The notes beneath the pieces are model-generated. The model ran no database searches, was not told the DNA's origin, and saw nothing but the letters and a program-made list of their open reading frames with translations. From the NCBI GenBank assembly GCA_003605035.1, contig QZKJ01000060.1, positions 1-64,000 of the forward strand: a stretch of DNA of 64,000 bases, in the 5' to 3' direction. The stretch comes from Desulfurivibrio sp. GTDB taxonomy: Bacteria > Desulfobacterota > Desulfobulbia > Desulfobulbales > SURF-16. The number at the start of each line of letters is the position of its first letter. The first letter of the stretch is position 1. Of this stretch, positions 62,128-64,000 are shown piece by piece. The translations under genes and the position numbers were made by a program.

Positions 62128-63866
62128 TCCATCTTCATGGGGAAGATGGGCGGAGAAACCGGCAGGATCACCTCGAAAACCGTGCCCTCGCCCACCTTGC
62201 TTTCCACATTGATCCTGCCGCTGTGCTGCTTGATGATGTCATAGGAGATGCCGAGCCCCAGCCCGCTGCCCTTGCCCACCTCCTTGGTGGTGAAAAAGGG
62301 GTCGAAAATCCGGTTGATCAGATCCTTGTCAATGCCGCAGCCGGTATCGGCAAAGCGGACATGCACCTGGCCGTTTTCCTGCCAGGTGCTGATGGTCAGC
62401 ACGCCCTTGCCGTTCATGGCCTGCACGGCGTTCTGCATGATGTTGAGAAAAACCTGGCTGATCCGGCCGGCCAGACAAGTCACCGGCTCAATGTCGCCGA
62501 ATTGTTTTCTGATCTCCACCCCCTTCATCTGCCTGCTGTCGATAAAGGGCACGGAGGATTCGATGATGCTGTGGATATCCGCTTCCTTGAACTTCTCCGC
62601 CCCCTGCCTGGTGAAGATCTTCAGGTCCTTGATGATGCGGGTGGTGCGCGTGGTCCCTTCCTCGATATTGGCCAGCAGCTGCTCAAAGGTGGCAAAAATG
62701 CCGGCAAATTCGATGTCGTTTTTCAGCTCGTGAATGGCTGCGATATTGCCGCGGCGCTCGTCGCCGTTCGGCATCCCCTCCAGCTCCTCGTAGCTGGCCA
62801 GCAGCTCCTTGAGGTCACCCAGCAGTCTTTTCACCGAGGGCAGGGCGCCGGAAATGAAGTTGACGCTGTTATTGATCTCATGGGCCACCCCGGCCACCAT
62901 CTGCCCCATGGCAGCCATCTTTTCTGACTGAATGAGCTGCTGCTGCGCCTCCTGCAGTTTGGCCAGGGTTTCCGACAGTTTGAGGTTGGCGGTCTCCAGC
63001 TGGATCTGGCGGTCGGACAGTTCCCTGGTCCGTTCGACCACCTTCACCTCAAGCCCGTCTTTCAGTTCCTTGATGGTTTCAAAGGATTGCTCCAGTTCCC
63101 GGAGCATGCCGCCATAGGTTTCGGAGAGCAGACTGAGATCGTCGCGCACCAAGGCGCCGCCGGTGTTCTCCCTGACCTTCTTCAGTATGTTGCTGAGCGG
63201 CCTGGTCATGTGCCGCACCACCACAAAGGACATGGCCAGGCCAGCGGCGAGGAAGCAGACGACGATGACGCCGGTGTTGACCAGGATATGCCGGATCCCC
63301 TCGGTGAAGGACTGCTTGGAGATGACCAGCGCCGCGTAGCCGATCAGTTCCTCGGCCGCCGGTTCAACCTCCGTTTCAAAGAAAAGACTCTCGTCACTGC
63401 CAGTGGCGGTGTTGAAATAGACCGGCCACCAGAAGATGAAGCTGTTCGGGGTCTGCCAGTGCATCTCTCCGGATTCCTTGATGTTTTTAAAAATAGTGGC
63501 CAGGTGTTCCGGATTGTCCAGGATCTGGGACAGGGAATTTTCCTGCTTTTTCCGGCTGAACAGCATGGCGCCCTCGTGGTTGAAGATGTCCGCCTCCACC
63601 ACATCCTCATGACTCAGGATGGAATTGACCGGCATGATGAAATCCTGATTGTTCTCCGAGAAGACGGCGATTCTCACCGACTGGGCCAGCAGCCTGACCA
63701 GGGCGAGGCCGTGCTTGATGTTCTCCTGCTCATAGGCCCTCTGCTGGAGCCTGATCAGCATCAGGTCAAACAGCACCGCCAGCACCACGACCACGGCCAC
63801 CAGGGTCAGGCTGATTTTGGCGACAAAGCTTTCCCTGATCCTATGAAAGGGTCTCCACCTGTTCAT
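62124..63866 (-). CDS. Membrane sensor histidine kinase
   Basis: 580 residues: helix ~17-38, periplasmic sensor ~40-200, helix ~203-228, HAMP-like region, coiled coil (~270-325), HisKA with H-box VAGVAHEINNSVNF (~335) and HATPase_c (~450-570; FADTGCGIDKDL, GKGSGLGLGISYDI). No receiver. It starts inside the stop of the truncated substrate-binding-protein gene (ATGA) and overlaps the REC-GAF-kinase, so three proteins appear translationally coupled. Confidence 0.93.
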   Translation of the reverse strand: MNRWRPFHRIRESFVAKISLTLVAVVVVLAVLFDLMLIRLQQRAYEQENIKHGLALVRLLAQSVRIAVFSENNQDFIMPVNSILSHEDVVEADIFNHEGAMLFSRKKQENSLSQILDNPEHLATIFKNIKESGEMHWQTPNSFIFWWPVYFNTATGSDESLFFETEVEPAAEELIGYAALVISKQSFTEGIRHILVNTGVIVVCFLAAGLAMSFVVVRHMTRPLSNILKKVRENTGGALVRDDLSLLSETYGGMLRELEQSFETIKELKDGLEVKVVERTRELSDRQIQLETANLKLSETLAKLQEAQQQLIQSEKMAAMGQMVAGVAHEINNSVNFISGALPSVKRLLGDLKELLASYEELEGMPNGDERRGNIAAIHELKNDIEFAGIFATFEQLLANIEEGTTRTTRIIKDLKIFTRQGAEKFKEADIHSIIESSVPFIDSRQMKGVEIRKQFGDIEPVTCLAGRISQVFLNIMQNAVQAMNGKGVLTISTWQENGQVHVRFADTGCGIDKDLINRIFDPFFTTKEVGKGSGLGLGISYDIIKQHSGRINVESKVGEGTVFEVILPVSPPIFPMKMD

Positions 63867-64000
63867 GGTGACGCGTCTTCAGGGATGACCAGCTGCAGTT
63901 TTCTGGCCACCGTGGGATTGACAATGGTTTTCACCCTGGTGATGTCCGCCGGGGGCACGCCGCTCACCGGGGAGCCCAGCAGGATACGGGCGGCCATCAC
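63863..64000 (-). CDS. ABC-type substrate-binding protein, C-terminal end (cut by window)
   Basis: The last 45 codons of a gene entering from beyond the window: VMAARILLGSPVSGVPPADI, then VNPTVARKLQLVIPED. This is the usual C-terminus of ABC_sub_bind-family binding proteins (pattern 'aaril.G..pa.iP … lviN..tA..L.l.iP'). Its TGA overlaps the kinase ATG. Same arrangement as 51592-52557 with 52554-55034. Confidence 0.75.
   Translation of the reverse strand: MMAARILLGSPVSGVPPADITRVKTIVNPTVARKLQLVIPEDASP

Overview
The window looks like a chromosomal segment of a Deltaproteobacterium (Desulfobacterota). A Desulfobulbales-like sulfur-cycling anaerobe is my best guess. The basis is a periplasmic multihaem cytochrome resembling the Geobacter ExtKL (seleno)protein, a Tat-exported PsrA/PhsA-type molybdoenzyme, citramalate synthase, a homoserine dehydrogenase–ApgM pair and very many two-component proteins. 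No rRNA or other strict taxonomic marker is present, so family and genus are inference.

Layout. 0–4.8 kb: Tol envelope operon on the minus strand (tolQ-tolR-tolA-tolB-cpoB), with no pal in its usual place between tolB and cpoB. 5.1–6.5 kb: a five-haem cytochrome whose reading frame contains one internal TGA, read here as selenocysteine. 6.7–9.8 kb: hom, apgM-like and a YbgC-like thioesterase on the plus strand from a consensus promoter. 10–13.7 kb: TorD-like chaperone, molybdopterin catalytic subunit and four-cluster ferredoxin subunit, closed by a strong terminator shared with a convergent diguanylate cyclase. 15.5–20.9 kb: trmL and an M23 peptidase, diverging from lysC-cimA-comEA-like. 20.9–29 kb: a minus-strand housekeeping run (purB, DUF4911, tolC-like, miaB, PHP phosphoesterase; then miaA and recJ). 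29.4–34.4 kb: serC, a radical SAM protein, a REC-kinase, a response regulator and rlmN. 34.4–37 kb: a glycine-zipper protein and an RNA-ligase locus (rtcB, an unknown protein, an HTH/Zn-ribbon regulator). 37–41 kb: a BepA-like M48 peptidase apparently co-transcribed with a degenerate kinase fused to a seven-bladed WD40 propeller. 41–43.8 kb: recN and a PP-loop ATPase.

From tRNA-Thr (43.8 kb) to about 47.75 kb lies an AT-rich accessory island. It holds a toxin–antitoxin–SecB-like chaperone (TAC) operon, a zinc-finger gene remnant, two small orphan genes, two near-identical hairpin terminators and an IS3-family element with a broken orfA. No integrase is present.

48–64 kb: an RluA pseudouridine synthase and initiator tRNA, then a sensory region. 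A TonB-dependent receptor, an ABC-type substrate-binding protein and a hybrid kinase form one apparent operon. After a DEAD-box helicase, a minus-strand cluster follows: substrate-binding protein (cut by the window end), membrane kinase, REC-GAF-kinase, sigma-54 activator, an unknown protein and two paralogous single-domain receivers. Twice in this region a substrate-binding protein with no visible permease is coupled by an ATGA overlap to a sensor kinase, which suggests binding-protein-assisted sensing.
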